From Lachnospiraceae bacterium (GTDB lineage Bacteria; Bacillota; Clostridia; Lachnospirales; Lachnospiraceae), in contig JAEEGQ010000075.1 of assembly GCA_016280395.1 (NCBI GenBank), positions 1 through 64,000 on the forward strand: a stretch of 64,000 nt of DNA. Reading direction: 5' to 3'. The notes beneath the pieces were generated by a model. It ran no database searches. It had not been told where the DNA came from and saw only the letters and a program-made list of their open reading frames with translations. The translations under genes were made by a program, and so were the position numbers. Below, in pieces: positions 25,030-33,891 of the stretch (position 1 is its first letter; every line of letters starts with the position of its first letter).

Positions 25030-26424
25030 ATGTATAATGTATGGGATTATAAAGAGCTTACGTCGTATATGGGACTTCGTAAGCTACCGACGGGTCTTGA
25101 AGAAGCTTTCGGCAAATATACGCCTGTAAAGACAACAGAGCTTCTTCCTCATGAATATTACGAAAAGCTGCTTGCTCCGTACGAGCTGCCGCCGGATAAG
25201 AAAGCTTATCTTGACAGGGCTCTCGCCGCGGTGGAAGCAGACGAAAAGGTCCTTGCCTTTTCAGCCTTCTTTGTATGGGACATGTGTTCCATGCGTAACA
25301 AATATGACATAGACAACTACACGGAGCTTGTTCCCGATTGTCTCGGAGAGTTCAATGATGCCTATGCCTTTCTGCTTCTGCTGGCTTGCGTGCCTGTTTC
25401 CGAAAAGGAAATGCTCCGCAGAGGTATCCCTCTTAAATATTATGAAGACATCCCACACAGAATGCTTCGCGATCAGCTGAAGCGCTATAAGGAGACCGGG
25501 CGCATCGACGTTGAGGACATGCCCTGGAAGATGAATTTCTACACGCTTACCATTTTCCTTCTCGACAGGTTCCTGTTCATCCCCTATTGCCACGGCGAAA
25601 GGTTCAGGATGTACAGGAACGTAAACACCGGAAAAGTCGTTGCGCTGGCCGAAGCAGGTTGTACGTATGACGCCGAAGGCCAGCTCCTCGACTGGGGCTT
25701 CCCCGACGAGGAAGGCTCTGTGAGCGACGAGTATTCCGAGCGGCACGGCGCAGGCGATCCCGAGACGGATGAACTGGGCCGGAAAAACGGCAACTACTAC
25801 AGCCACAGGAAAGCCGAAGGCGGACAGGTTTTCGTCACTACCCTCGAGGAAACGGATTCGACCGTCAAGGGTTATTACATGAACCCCTTGGGATTTACCG
25901 AGAACCGTGTAGTTACCCTCGATAAGAAAGAATACGAAACAGCCCTTAAGGACGGCGACTGGCTGATAGCTCTCCACATTCCCGGAGGCGAAGGCTACAC
26001 CCCCGAAAGGATGCACTCCTCTCTCGTACTTGCGCTTGACTTCTTCTCGAAGTACTACCCCGAACTCGACATAAAAGGCTTCTGGAGTTCAAGCTGGCTG
26101 TACGACGACAGGTTAAGGCTAATCCTCGGAGACGGCAGGAACATCACGAATGTTCAGGACATGATGTACCGCTACAGCGACGGCGAAGACGGGTCGATGC
26201 TTTACGTCCACCTGTTTAAGAACATGAAGAACGCGCTTGATGATTACGAGTGCACAACAACACTGCAGAAAGAAGCAAAGAGATACCTTCTTGCAGGAAA
26301 GCGCTTCTGCACAACGGGAATGATGATACTGAAAGATGAAGCTTATTCCGGAAAGCAGTACTTTACCAAAGAAGACAAGGAAGTCTTAAACGAGATGATC
26401 CAATCCCGGAGGATGAAGTTATGA
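25030..26424 (+). CDS. Two-domain acyltransferase-like protein (NAT_N / GNAT_C type)
   Basis: 464 residues, cytoplasmic, no membrane segments. The C-terminal half matches, from memory, the GNAT-like C-terminal domain that follows an 'acyltransferase N-terminal' domain in many Firmicutes sugar clusters: WLIALHIPGGEGYTPE, SSLVLALDFFSKYYPEL, then FWSSSWLYDDRLRLIL and NITNVQDMMYRY. The N-terminal half includes a helical FAFLLLLACVPVSEKEMLRRGIP segment and the domain-typical R(x)DQL. The transferred acyl group and acceptor are unknown. It is the first gene of the operon, starts about 20 bp after the operators, and overlaps the permease gene by 4 bp, so it is an integral part of the sugar system. 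Confidence 0.75.
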   Translation: MYNVWDYKELTSYMGLRKLPTGLEEAFGKYTPVKTTELLPHEYYEKLLAPYELPPDKKAYLDRALAAVEADEKVLAFSAFFVWDMCSMRNKYDIDNYTELVPDCLGEFNDAYAFLLLLACVPVSEKEMLRRGIPLKYYEDIPHRMLRDQLKRYKETGRIDVEDMPWKMNFYTLTIFLLDRFLFIPYCHGERFRMYRNVNTGKVVALAEAGCTYDAEGQLLDWGFPDEEGSVSDEYSERHGAGDPETDELGRKNGNYYSHRKAEGGQVFVTTLEETDSTVKGYYMNPLGFTENRVVTLDKKEYETALKDGDWLIALHIPGGEGYTPERMHSSLVLALDFFSKYYPELDIKGFWSSSWLYDDRLRLILGDGRNITNVQDMMYRYSDGEDGSMLYVHLFKNMKNALDDYECTTTLQKEAKRYLLAGKRFCTTGMMILKDEAYSGKQYFTKEDKEVLNEMIQSRRMKL

Positions 26425-27386
26425 AAGCATACACCTCATACAAGAAAAAGAACGGAATACTGAGAGAATTCAAGAAGAATCACCAGCTCTATTTAATGTG
26501 CATTCCGGCGATCGTCTTCCTTATTGCATTTTCTTATATTCCCATGGCCGGCATTTACATGGCCTTCACGGACCACAAGCTGCTCGACGGAATATTCGGC
26601 AGCCAGTTTGTTGGACTAAGGTGGTTCAAAGCCTTCTTCGGAGTTGATACCGGATCCGGCACAAGATTCAACGGCATGGGCCTCAAGAGTGTTTACAACA
26701 CACTGTACATCAACCTCTTCGGCCTCATCTTCGGAACCGCTGTTCCGATAACCATCGCCATCTGCTTCAATGAAATAAAGAACAAGGGCTTCAAGAAGAT
26801 AACACAGAGTGCGATGTTCTTCCCTTACTTCCTTTCCTGGATCGTTGTCGGTGCCATCATCAACGCATTCTTCGCAAACAGCACCGGTATGATCAACCGT
26901 GTACTTGTAAACCTCGGTCAGCAGAGAGTCCGCTGGTATGCGGAACCCTGGCACTGGAAGGGCATCATCATCACAGCGGATGTCTGGAAATGGTGCGGTT
27001 ACAACTCGATCATCTATATGGCGGCGATGTCGAACTTTGACCCGTCACTGTATGAAGCGGCAACCGTTGACGGAGCGAACAGGTTCCAGATGATCTGGCG
27101 CATCACTCTTCCGCTCTTAAAGCCGACAGTTATCGTTCTTACCCTTATGAGTATAGGCCGTATCTTCTTCGGTGATTTCGGTATGATCTACGGTATCGTG
27201 GGTAATAACTCCCTTCTCTATGATGAAGTTGCCGTTATCGATACCTACGTTTACTCCGCGATGAAGTCCCTCGGCTTCTCGTATACGACAGCGATAGGCC
27301 TGATGCAGTCCGTACTCGGTCTGATCCTTGTTTCACTGGCAAATCACTTTGCAAAGAAAATAAATGACGGGGAGGGCTTGTTCTGA
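26421..27386 (+). CDS. Carbohydrate ABC transporter permease (LplB type)
   Basis: 321 residues, six membrane segments, with the inner-membrane ABC permease loop YEAATVDGANRFQMIWRITLPLLKPT near residue 210, where the ATPase docks. The N-terminus (LREFKKNHQLYLMCIPAIVFLIAFSYIPMAGIYMAF) matches the LplB/YtePfamily of sugar permeases. It overlaps the acyltransferase and the second permease. No ATP-binding gene is in the cluster. Confidence 0.92.
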   Translation: MKAYTSYKKKNGILREFKKNHQLYLMCIPAIVFLIAFSYIPMAGIYMAFTDHKLLDGIFGSQFVGLRWFKAFFGVDTGSGTRFNGMGLKSVYNTLYINLFGLIFGTAVPITIAICFNEIKNKGFKKITQSAMFFPYFLSWIVVGAIINAFFANSTGMINRVLVNLGQQRVRWYAEPWHWKGIIITADVWKWCGYNSIIYMAAMSNFDPSLYEAATVDGANRFQMIWRITLPLLKPTVIVLTLMSIGRIFFGDFGMIYGIVGNNSLLYDEVAVIDTYVYSAMKSLGFSYTTAIGLMQSVLGLILVSLANHFAKKINDGEGLF

Positions 27387-28306
27387 TGGATGCTCCTGCA
27401 GTAAATATCAAAAACAGAATACATACCTCTATCGGCGATAAACTCGTAAAGATCTTCTCGATCACCTTCATCGCGATAATCGCCATAGCCTGTCTCTATC
27501 CTCTGCTGATGGTGTTGTCCGTCTCTTTCTCGGACAATTCGGTGGTTGCGAAAAAAGGCTTTTCGGTCATCCCGCAGAAAGCTACGCTTGACACCTATGT
27601 CTACCTGTTTGCAAGGAGCGGCTCAAGGATCCTAAGGTCCTACATCGTAACGATCTGCATAACGATCGCCGGCACCCTTGGTGCAATGATCGTAACGAGC
27701 ATGATCTCGTTCTCTCTCTCGATCAGAGATCTTAAGTACAGAAACGCGATCTCGTTCTTCTGTAACTTTACGATCATCTTTTCCGCAGGTCTCGTTCCGT
27801 GGTACATCGTATGCAGTCAGGTTTATCACTTAAGAGACACCTATTTTGCGCTGATCCTGCCCTCGATGTTCAGTGTCTGGAATATGTTCCTGCTGCGTAC
27901 CTATTTCAGTTCGATCCCCGTCTCGCTCTACGAATCCGCAAGGCTTGACGGCGCGAGCTGGCTGCAGATCTGGTGGAAGGTCGGCCTTCCCTTAAACAAG
28001 ACGGGAATGCTGACAGTAGGCATGATGTACGCCCTGAACTACTGGAATGAGTGGTGGAACGCCCTCATGTTCATCGATGACAAAAACAAGTTCCCGCTCC
28101 AGTACATCCTTTACAACGTTATGTCAAACGTAAACGCCATAATGAGCGGGCGCGTACCTCCGGGAGCAGCTGCAAACATCAAGCTTCCTTCGGAAACAAT
28201 GAAGATGGCGGTAACGATCATAACCATCGGTCCCATCATCTTCCTCTACCCCTTCATCCAGAAGTATTTCGTAAACGGTATCATGACCGGTGCGGTGAAG
28301 GAATGA
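27386..28306 (+). CDS. Carbohydrate ABC transporter permease (YtcP/LplC type)
   Basis: 306 residues with six membrane segments and the EAA loop YESARLDGASWLQIWWKVGLPLNKTGM near residue 190. The middle region VPWYIVCSQVYHLRDTYFALILP is characteristic of the partner permease of LplB-type systems. It starts at the overlapping TGATG of the previous gene. A short hairpin (AGCGTG/CACGCT, 28325-28339) lies between it and the binding protein. Confidence 0.92.
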   Translation: MDAPAVNIKNRIHTSIGDKLVKIFSITFIAIIAIACLYPLLMVLSVSFSDNSVVAKKGFSVIPQKATLDTYVYLFARSGSRILRSYIVTICITIAGTLGAMIVTSMISFSLSIRDLKYRNAISFFCNFTIIFSAGLVPWYIVCSQVYHLRDTYFALILPSMFSVWNMFLLRTYFSSIPVSLYESARLDGASWLQIWWKVGLPLNKTGMLTVGMMYALNYWNEWWNALMFIDDKNKFPLQYILYNVMSNVNAIMSGRVPPGAAANIKLPSETMKMAVTIITIGPIIFLYPFIQKYFVNGIMTGAVKE

Positions 28307-28374
28307 CACTTTCAACCGAGCATTAGCGTGAAACACGCTTTGTGATCTTTTTCAAAATCTAAGGAGGAGAAAAA

Positions 28375-29901
28375 ATGAAAAAAAGATTTTTAGCACTGTT
28401 GCTGACAGTAGTTATGGTACTGTCCGTACTCGCTGCCTGCGGCAAGAAGCCCACAGCCAGCCCGACAAACAACCCTACCGGCGAACCCGGTAAAGCCACA
28501 GATACGCCTAAGCCCGGCGAGATCTCAACCGTAGTTATCCTTTATCCCGGTGAAGAAACAGACGCCATGTCAAACTTCATCAACAATCAGCTTAATCCCC
28601 GCCTCGAAAAAGAAGTAGGCATCAATGTCAAGCTCATCTACAAGGGCTGGGATGCTTACTGGGATCAGAAGAAGATCCTCATCGAAGCTAAGGAAACCAT
28701 CGACCTTTACTGGGACGGTCTTCCGGATCTCGGCAAGATGGTTAACGACCAGCACTGCCAGCCTCTTGATGATCTCATCAAGGCAAACTGCCCCGACCTG
28801 CTTAAGGTATTCCCTGAATCCCAGCTTGCAGGCGGCGTTGTAAACGGCGTTCAGTACGGTATCCCTTCGGCTTACGCTCCTTCATCCTGCATGTTCCAGC
28901 TTGTATGCGTACGTCAGGATATCCTTGAAGGCGTTGGCATGACAGATCTCAAGACCGCAGATGACCTCAAGGAATTTGCCCAGAAGGCACATGACAAGTA
29001 CCCTGAAATGAACGGCCCTGCCGACATCATCTTCAAGCCCCTTACCAGAAACTTCGCTACAGAGCAGTTAACATGGTGCGCAGGCGGCGATGCTGTTGTT
29101 TACGGCGAGGACACTCACAAGGCATACTGCTACTTCGAAACAGAAGCATTCCAGAAGGTTGCAAAGTTCAACCAGTCCATGTATGCAGCAGGTCTCTACA
29201 GAGACGAGCTTACAACAGATTACAACCAGCGTGACTCCCGTATGCAGCAGGGTACCTACCTCTGGGTTGAAGGTTCCCTCGGCAAGGAAAACGAGATCAT
29301 CACAAACGTTCGCGGCAATGCTCCCGAAGCAAAGCTTAAGAGCTACCTCTTAAATCCTACTGCTGATAAGTACGTTACCGCTTGCGGCGGCGAAGTTCTC
29401 TGCGTTCCTTACAGCGCTAAAAACGCTGCAGGCGCTATGAAGTTCCTCAACTGGCTGTACAAGAGCAAAGAAAACTATCTGTTCTGCCTGTACGGACCCG
29501 AAGGTGAGAACTACACCGTTGAAAACGGCCGCATCAAGCTTAAGGATCCCGCATTTGAAGGTTACTTCTATGAGTGGATGTTCCGTAACGCCAACTATAC
29601 AATGTTCACATCCGATGTTTCCGAGGATTTCATCAAGATGTATGAAGACTGGGACAAGAACGCAAAGACAAGTGATGTTATCGCATTCCACTTCGATAAT
29701 GCAAATGTAAAAGAGATTGAAACAGCCATCACCGAAGTTATCAACCAGCGCTTCACTCCTATCGAGTGCGGTTTCGTTGATTTTGACAGCAACTATCCCG
29801 CAGCTATCGCAGAGCTCAAGGCAGCAGGTATCGATACCTATGTTGCAGAAGTTCAGAAGCAGCTCGACGAGTTCTTCAAGACTAACGGTCATCAGCACTG
29901 A
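28375..29901 (+). CDS. Extracellular sugar-binding lipoprotein
   Basis: 508 residues. A lipoprotein signal with lipobox VLAAC (Cys22) is followed by a Thr/Pro linker (about 24-45) and a large type of solute-binding domain as found with LplB/YtcP permeases. AAGGAGGAG lies before the ATG. It should be tethered outside the membrane and deliver the sugar or oligosaccharide to the two permeases. Codon choice is the most biased of the operon, consistent with high expression. Confidence 0.92.
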   Translation: MKKRFLALLLTVVMVLSVLAACGKKPTASPTNNPTGEPGKATDTPKPGEISTVVILYPGEETDAMSNFINNQLNPRLEKEVGINVKLIYKGWDAYWDQKKILIEAKETIDLYWDGLPDLGKMVNDQHCQPLDDLIKANCPDLLKVFPESQLAGGVVNGVQYGIPSAYAPSSCMFQLVCVRQDILEGVGMTDLKTADDLKEFAQKAHDKYPEMNGPADIIFKPLTRNFATEQLTWCAGGDAVVYGEDTHKAYCYFETEAFQKVAKFNQSMYAAGLYRDELTTDYNQRDSRMQQGTYLWVEGSLGKENEIITNVRGNAPEAKLKSYLLNPTADKYVTACGGEVLCVPYSAKNAAGAMKFLNWLYKSKENYLFCLYGPEGENYTVENGRIKLKDPAFEGYFYEWMFRNANYTMFTSDVSEDFIKMYEDWDKNAKTSDVIAFHFDNANVKEIETAITEVINQRFTPIECGFVDFDSNYPAAIAELKAAGIDTYVAEVQKQLDEFFKTNGHQH

Positions 29902-29930
29902 TAAGCAAAACAAAACGAAGTCGATCATTG

Positions 29931-29951
29931 GCTGCCGGGCTTTCCGGCAGC
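29931..29951 (+). other. Hairpin before the surface-protein gene
   Basis: Perfect 8-bp stem GCTGCCGG / CCGGCAGC with a 5-nt loop, 30 bp after the binding-protein stop and directly before the GGAGAG of the next gene. No T-run. It could protect the upstream mRNA or limit translation of the next gene. Confidence 0.55.
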
Positions 29952-29963
29952 ATGGAGAGTTAT

Positions 29964-32900
29964 ATGTATAAAAGGAGCAAAAACTATTTATTTAGAAAAC
30001 TGACGGCGTGTGTTGTATGTCTTGCGATGCTGCTGTCACTCCTCCGTGTGCCGGGTATCATCCCGGCACACGCAGAGGGTGGGGAGGATGTCGTCTTTGA
30101 AATGGACGGCATCGGCGAAGATTGGCTTCACATCACCCCCGTATTTGCCGGGGGTGGTGTGATAACCAAGCTTTCTGCATTCACAAAAGACGGCACGCTT
30201 TATGGCAAAATGGAGCTTTCAAGCTCAGCCAATTTTGATACCTGGCACATTTATTTTGAAACCGACGGTAATACGACGAACCACCTTTATCTTAAAGGCG
30301 CCGATTACCTTCTTGAGACCGATATCCTCTATGTTTACAAGGGTGAATCGGGCGAATGGGACGGCCTTGAGGGCACAAGCACTCCCGTAGGCCGCGGACT
30401 TGCTAAAGACAAAAAAACTCTTGAGTTTTCAATACCGCTCGAGGCAATGGGAAATCCCGAAAAGATCGGCATTCATGCCGCTACAGTTTCCAACTGGGTA
30501 GATGTTGCGGATTGTCCCATGACTCCCGGCGAATACTACGACGTTCCCAAGTTTGAGGACGTCTACACAGAAGAGATCTCAGGCCTTACCCCCGCGGAAC
30601 TTGAGGCATATCTTGCCGCAAAGCAGTTCTCGGGCGCAAAGAATCAATGGGGTTCAATGCTCTATGATGCAGTAAACCAGAACTCCAATCTTCTTTCCTT
30701 CAAGGCCGTTACGGACCGCAAAAACCTTTACATCCATGCTGATGCAAAGCAGCTGACCAACAACTTTACGGTATATATCGAGACCGATTCGGCTACTTAC
30801 GAGCTTAAAGCAAACGGAAACATCTATAAGACAAAGAACGGTTCAAGGATCGATACCGGAACACCCATCAAGAACTATTACAAGGCAGACAGCGGTTTTG
30901 AAGTCGTTATCCCTTGTGAAGCTCTTGAAGGCGGTTCGGATTCCTACAAAGTAAGGATGGTTGACGGCCGCGAGCTGCTTCCCGATGAAGATCCCGATAA
31001 CCCCGGCGTTCCCGTATTCCTTACCGTAACCGCTCCTATCGATGAAGAAGCACCGAAGATCACAATGGACGGCAAAGATGACGACTGGAAAGGCATGGAG
31101 CCCATAGGACACGGCGAAGGCTCGCTCGGCGACCTCTACGCTTTCCGTGATAACGACAATCTTTATGTAATGACCTACATAAAGGGCGTTACCGATCCGA
31201 ACAGCTCTGCTGCTTATACAACAAGCCTTTTCATCGGCACCGACAATGATGACAGCACAGGTTTCATCCATGCAGAATACGCTCATCACAATACCGGTGA
31301 TATGCTCTTCCAGGACTGGCATTCATGGGGCGAGGACCGCAACCTTGAGTTCTTCTACTCAAAAGATCCCGTCATCCTTGAATGGAACATGAAGAAACAG
31401 TATGTTGAAGGCTATGACAAAGTCATCGGCGCAACATCCGAACCCGGCGTTTACTGCGCCGAATACATTATCCCTATCGCGATGATGAAAGAGATAACCG
31501 AAGAAGTAGGCGACGACCTGTACGTCCTTATCGACAGAAATGATGTTCAGACAGATCCCGAAACCTACGAGCGTCTTACTCCCGAAGGCTTCACGCCTGC
31601 ACGTGATCCAAAGAACGGCTCCTTTGCAAAGGTTCCGAAGTACAGGCTCACCTTTGACATCACAGCCGAAGATTTTGACTTCTCCGACTGGAACGGCGTA
31701 AGAAACTACGCTAAGCACCAGAACAATGTAAACCTTCTCGGCGTTAAATCCGATGAAAGGCTCTACACAATGCTCACCGGCAACGGCGACCTTTCCACAA
31801 ACAACCGTTACTACATCTCCACAGGCAACGAGGGTTATGATTACGACGGCCGCAGCAACGTATATTACGTTATCGAGAAAGGCAAGCTTTATGCCGTAAC
31901 AGGCAACAACAAGCGCGCCGATAACGGCAAGAGCATCTACATGTACCACGAAGCCGATGCAGTCCTTATGCAGCTTTATCTGTCGGATATCGGGGATCCG
32001 AAGTCCGTAAAGATCGCAGCAAACGCAAATGACGGCGAATATGTACTTCCCGAAAGCGGCTATCTTACCATCAACAGAACGGTTGAAGAAAACCGTGAAG
32101 ACGGTATCTTCTACCCCAAGGCAGCTTACGACTTCCACAACAACCCTTACAAAGGCTGGGTAGGCTGGGCAGACATCAACGAAGGCGATGTCGACAAGAT
32201 CCTTTCGGAGCACAACCTTATCTATGTTGACGTTAAGTGGAGCGAGCTTGAGCCCGAAAAAGGCAAATTCGCCTTTGACGCACTCGAAGAGCAGTATCAG
32301 TTCAAGAAATGGCAGGCTCAGGGCTGCAGGATGGTATTCCGTTTCGTTATGGATAACCCCAATGTGGTAAACGGCGATCCCAACATCAAGAGAATGGATA
32401 TCCCTCAATGGCTCTATGATGAACTGGCCGAAGAGAATGCAGAAGGCGAAGGCGCCGGTACCTTCTATGTAGGTGAGACCATAAGGTCGCTCCTTGGCGG
32501 CTGCGGTTTCTCACCGAACTACAAGAGCAAAAAGCTCCTTGAGTACCATGCCGCTATAATCAAAGCCTTTGCGGACCGTTACGACGATCCCGCCATCACG
32601 GCTTATGTTGAGGTCGGAAGCTTGGGTCACTGGGCAGAATTCCACACCTGGCCCACAGGCACCGGCGAATTCCCCGATCCCGCACTTGCACAGCAGTACA
32701 TGCAGGCATACGTTGATGCCTTCCACAATGTTCGCGTAGGTATCAGAAAGCCTTACGAAGTTGCCGCAAAGAACAACTGGGGATTATACAACGACATTTT
32801 CGGTATCACAAGTGACGGCGGCACTCTCACATTCCTTGAATGGGCCGCATCGGGTAATACCGATATGCCCGGTTCAACGCCCGAAGACATCGCTGCTTCA

Positions 32901-33719
32901 GCAATGCCCGACTGGTGGAAGCTCAACTACTCCGGCGGCGAATTCGCAAACGGCGATTTCCGCACAAACGCACTTGATAAGAACATCTGCGCTGTCCTTG
33001 ACCAGATCAGGGCCAGCCACACAACATGGCTCGGACCGTGCTCGGCCTGCGATTTCAAGGTCGGCGATCCCGAATATGACAAGTACCTTTACAATATCGA
33101 GACCATGTTCTCTACCATGGGTTACAACTATGGTATTTACAGCATTACAAAGCCCGAAAGGCTTGTTCCCGGCGAAGAAGCAACTCTCGACGTGGTATGG
33201 AACAACTCAGGCGTAGCTCCCATATACTACAACTGCCCTGTTACCTTTATCTTAAAGGACAGCACCGGCAAGGCCGTATATGAGCAGAAGCAGGATTTTG
33301 ATACCACAACATGGCTTCCTGGAAGAACTTCCGTAAAGGCAAAGCTTAACGTTCCGGCATCTCTTGCAGACGGTGAATACACACTTTCCGTCAAGATGAA
33401 CACCGGCGATTCAAAGGCACAATCCATCTACCTTGCAATGGAAAACGAGCAGGCAGATGCTACCTACAACATTTACACCGTTTCCGTTTCAAAGAGCGGT
33501 GAAACAAAACCTACAGAGGCTCCTACCTCCACACCTACACAGGCTCCGGAGAACAATCCCACTGCTACTGCCGCTCCCACAGCGACTAAGGCACCGGAAG
33601 AACCTTCCCAGCCCAAGAGCAGTTCCGGTCTTGTTCCGTGGATCCTTGGCGGTGTTGGCGCAGCAGCTGTAATTACGGCATTAACAGTCTTCCTTATCAG
33701 GAAAAAGAAGAAGGCCTGA
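29964..33719 (+). CDS. Large membrane-anchored surface protein with carbohydrate-binding-like modules and a glycosidase-like barrel
   Basis: 1251 residues from ATG 29964, preceded by GGAGAG; two upstream in-frame ATGs lack a ribosome site. A signal peptide (about 1-35, ending HAEGG) is followed by four tandem modules, each opening with a DxW-type motif (GIGEDWLHI, SGAKNQWGS, GKDDDWKGM, DFSDWNGV), similar to CBM9/DOMON domains (about 37-690). Then comes a TIM-barrel-like region beginning NNPYKGWVGWADI with VKWSELEPEKGKF and YVEVGSLGHWAEFHTW, the pattern of DUF4832-type glycosidase-like proteins. A C-terminal Ig-like domain, a Thr/Pro linker, one membrane helix and RKKKKA complete it. Catalysis is not proven; it may bind or cut the polymer whose sugars the operon imports. 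Confidence 0.85.
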   Translation: MYKRSKNYLFRKLTACVVCLAMLLSLLRVPGIIPAHAEGGEDVVFEMDGIGEDWLHITPVFAGGGVITKLSAFTKDGTLYGKMELSSSANFDTWHIYFETDGNTTNHLYLKGADYLLETDILYVYKGESGEWDGLEGTSTPVGRGLAKDKKTLEFSIPLEAMGNPEKIGIHAATVSNWVDVADCPMTPGEYYDVPKFEDVYTEEISGLTPAELEAYLAAKQFSGAKNQWGSMLYDAVNQNSNLLSFKAVTDRKNLYIHADAKQLTNNFTVYIETDSATYELKANGNIYKTKNGSRIDTGTPIKNYYKADSGFEVVIPCEALEGGSDSYKVRMVDGRELLPDEDPDNPGVPVFLTVTAPIDEEAPKITMDGKDDDWKGMEPIGHGEGSLGDLYAFRDNDNLYVMTYIKGVTDPNSSAAYTTSLFIGTDNDDSTGFIHAEYAHHNTGDMLFQDWHSWGEDRNLEFFYSKDPVILEWNMKKQYVEGYDKVIGATSEPGVYCAEYIIPIAMMKEITEEVGDDLYVLIDRNDVQTDPETYERLTPEGFTPARDPKNGSFAKVPKYRLTFDITAEDFDFSDWNGVRNYAKHQNNVNLLGVKSDERLYTMLTGNGDLSTNNRYYISTGNEGYDYDGRSNVYYVIEKGKLYAVTGNNKRADNGKSIYMYHEADAVLMQLYLSDIGDPKSVKIAANANDGEYVLPESGYLTINRTVEENREDGIFYPKAAYDFHNNPYKGWVGWADINEGDVDKILSEHNLIYVDVKWSELEPEKGKFAFDALEEQYQFKKWQAQGCRMVFRFVMDNPNVVNGDPNIKRMDIPQWLYDELAEENAEGEGAGTFYVGETIRSLLGGCGFSPNYKSKKLLEYHAAIIKAFADRYDDPAITAYVEVGSLGHWAEFHTWPTGTGEFPDPALAQQYMQAYVDAFHNVRVGIRKPYEVAAKNNWGLYNDIFGITSDGGTLTFLEWAASGNTDMPGSTPEDIAASAMPDWWKLNYSGGEFANGDFRTNALDKNICAVLDQIRASHTTWLGPCSACDFKVGDPEYDKYLYNIETMFSTMGYNYGIYSITKPERLVPGEEATLDVVWNNSGVAPIYYNCPVTFILKDSTGKAVYEQKQDFDTTTWLPGRTSVKAKLNVPASLADGEYTLSVKMNTGDSKAQSIYLAMENEQADATYNIYTVSVSKSGETKPTEAPTSTPTQAPENNPTATAAPTATKAPEEPSQPKSSSGLVPWILGGVGAAAVITALTVFLIRKKKKA

Positions 33720-33741
33720 AAGTCACAGTCCTTTCAGACAA

Positions 33742-33804
33742 AGCATTTGTGCTGTGATGACCTCACAGCACAAATGCTATCATCCACCGCAGGCTTTTCT
33801 GCGG
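33742..33804 (+). other. Hairpins after the surface-protein gene
   Basis: A perfect 16-bp stem (arms AGCATTTGTGCTGTGA / TCACAGCACAAATGCT, 33742-33778) is followed by a 6-bp one (CCGCAG / CTGCGG, 33787-33804). Neither has a T-run, so transcription may continue into the oxidoreductase gene. Confidence 0.6.
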
Positions 33805-33817
33805 TACAGGAGATTAA

Positions 33818-33878
33818 TTAGCTACTCGCTGCGCTCGCAGCACAAATGCACTATTAGCTACTCGCTGCGCTCGCAGCA
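33818..33878 (+). repeat. Two 25-bp direct repeats with palindromic cores
   Basis: Identical 25-bp units at 33818-33842 and 33854-33878 (36 bp apart), each containing the hairpin GCTGCG-CT-CGCAGC. The second ends two bases before the GGAGG of the next gene. Confidence 0.7.
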
Positions 33879-33891
33879 TGGAGGTTAAACA

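Noticed and set aside
31359-32408. 349-codon minus-strand ORF
   Set aside because: Antisense to the surface protein gene; the low density of stops there follows from codon bias.
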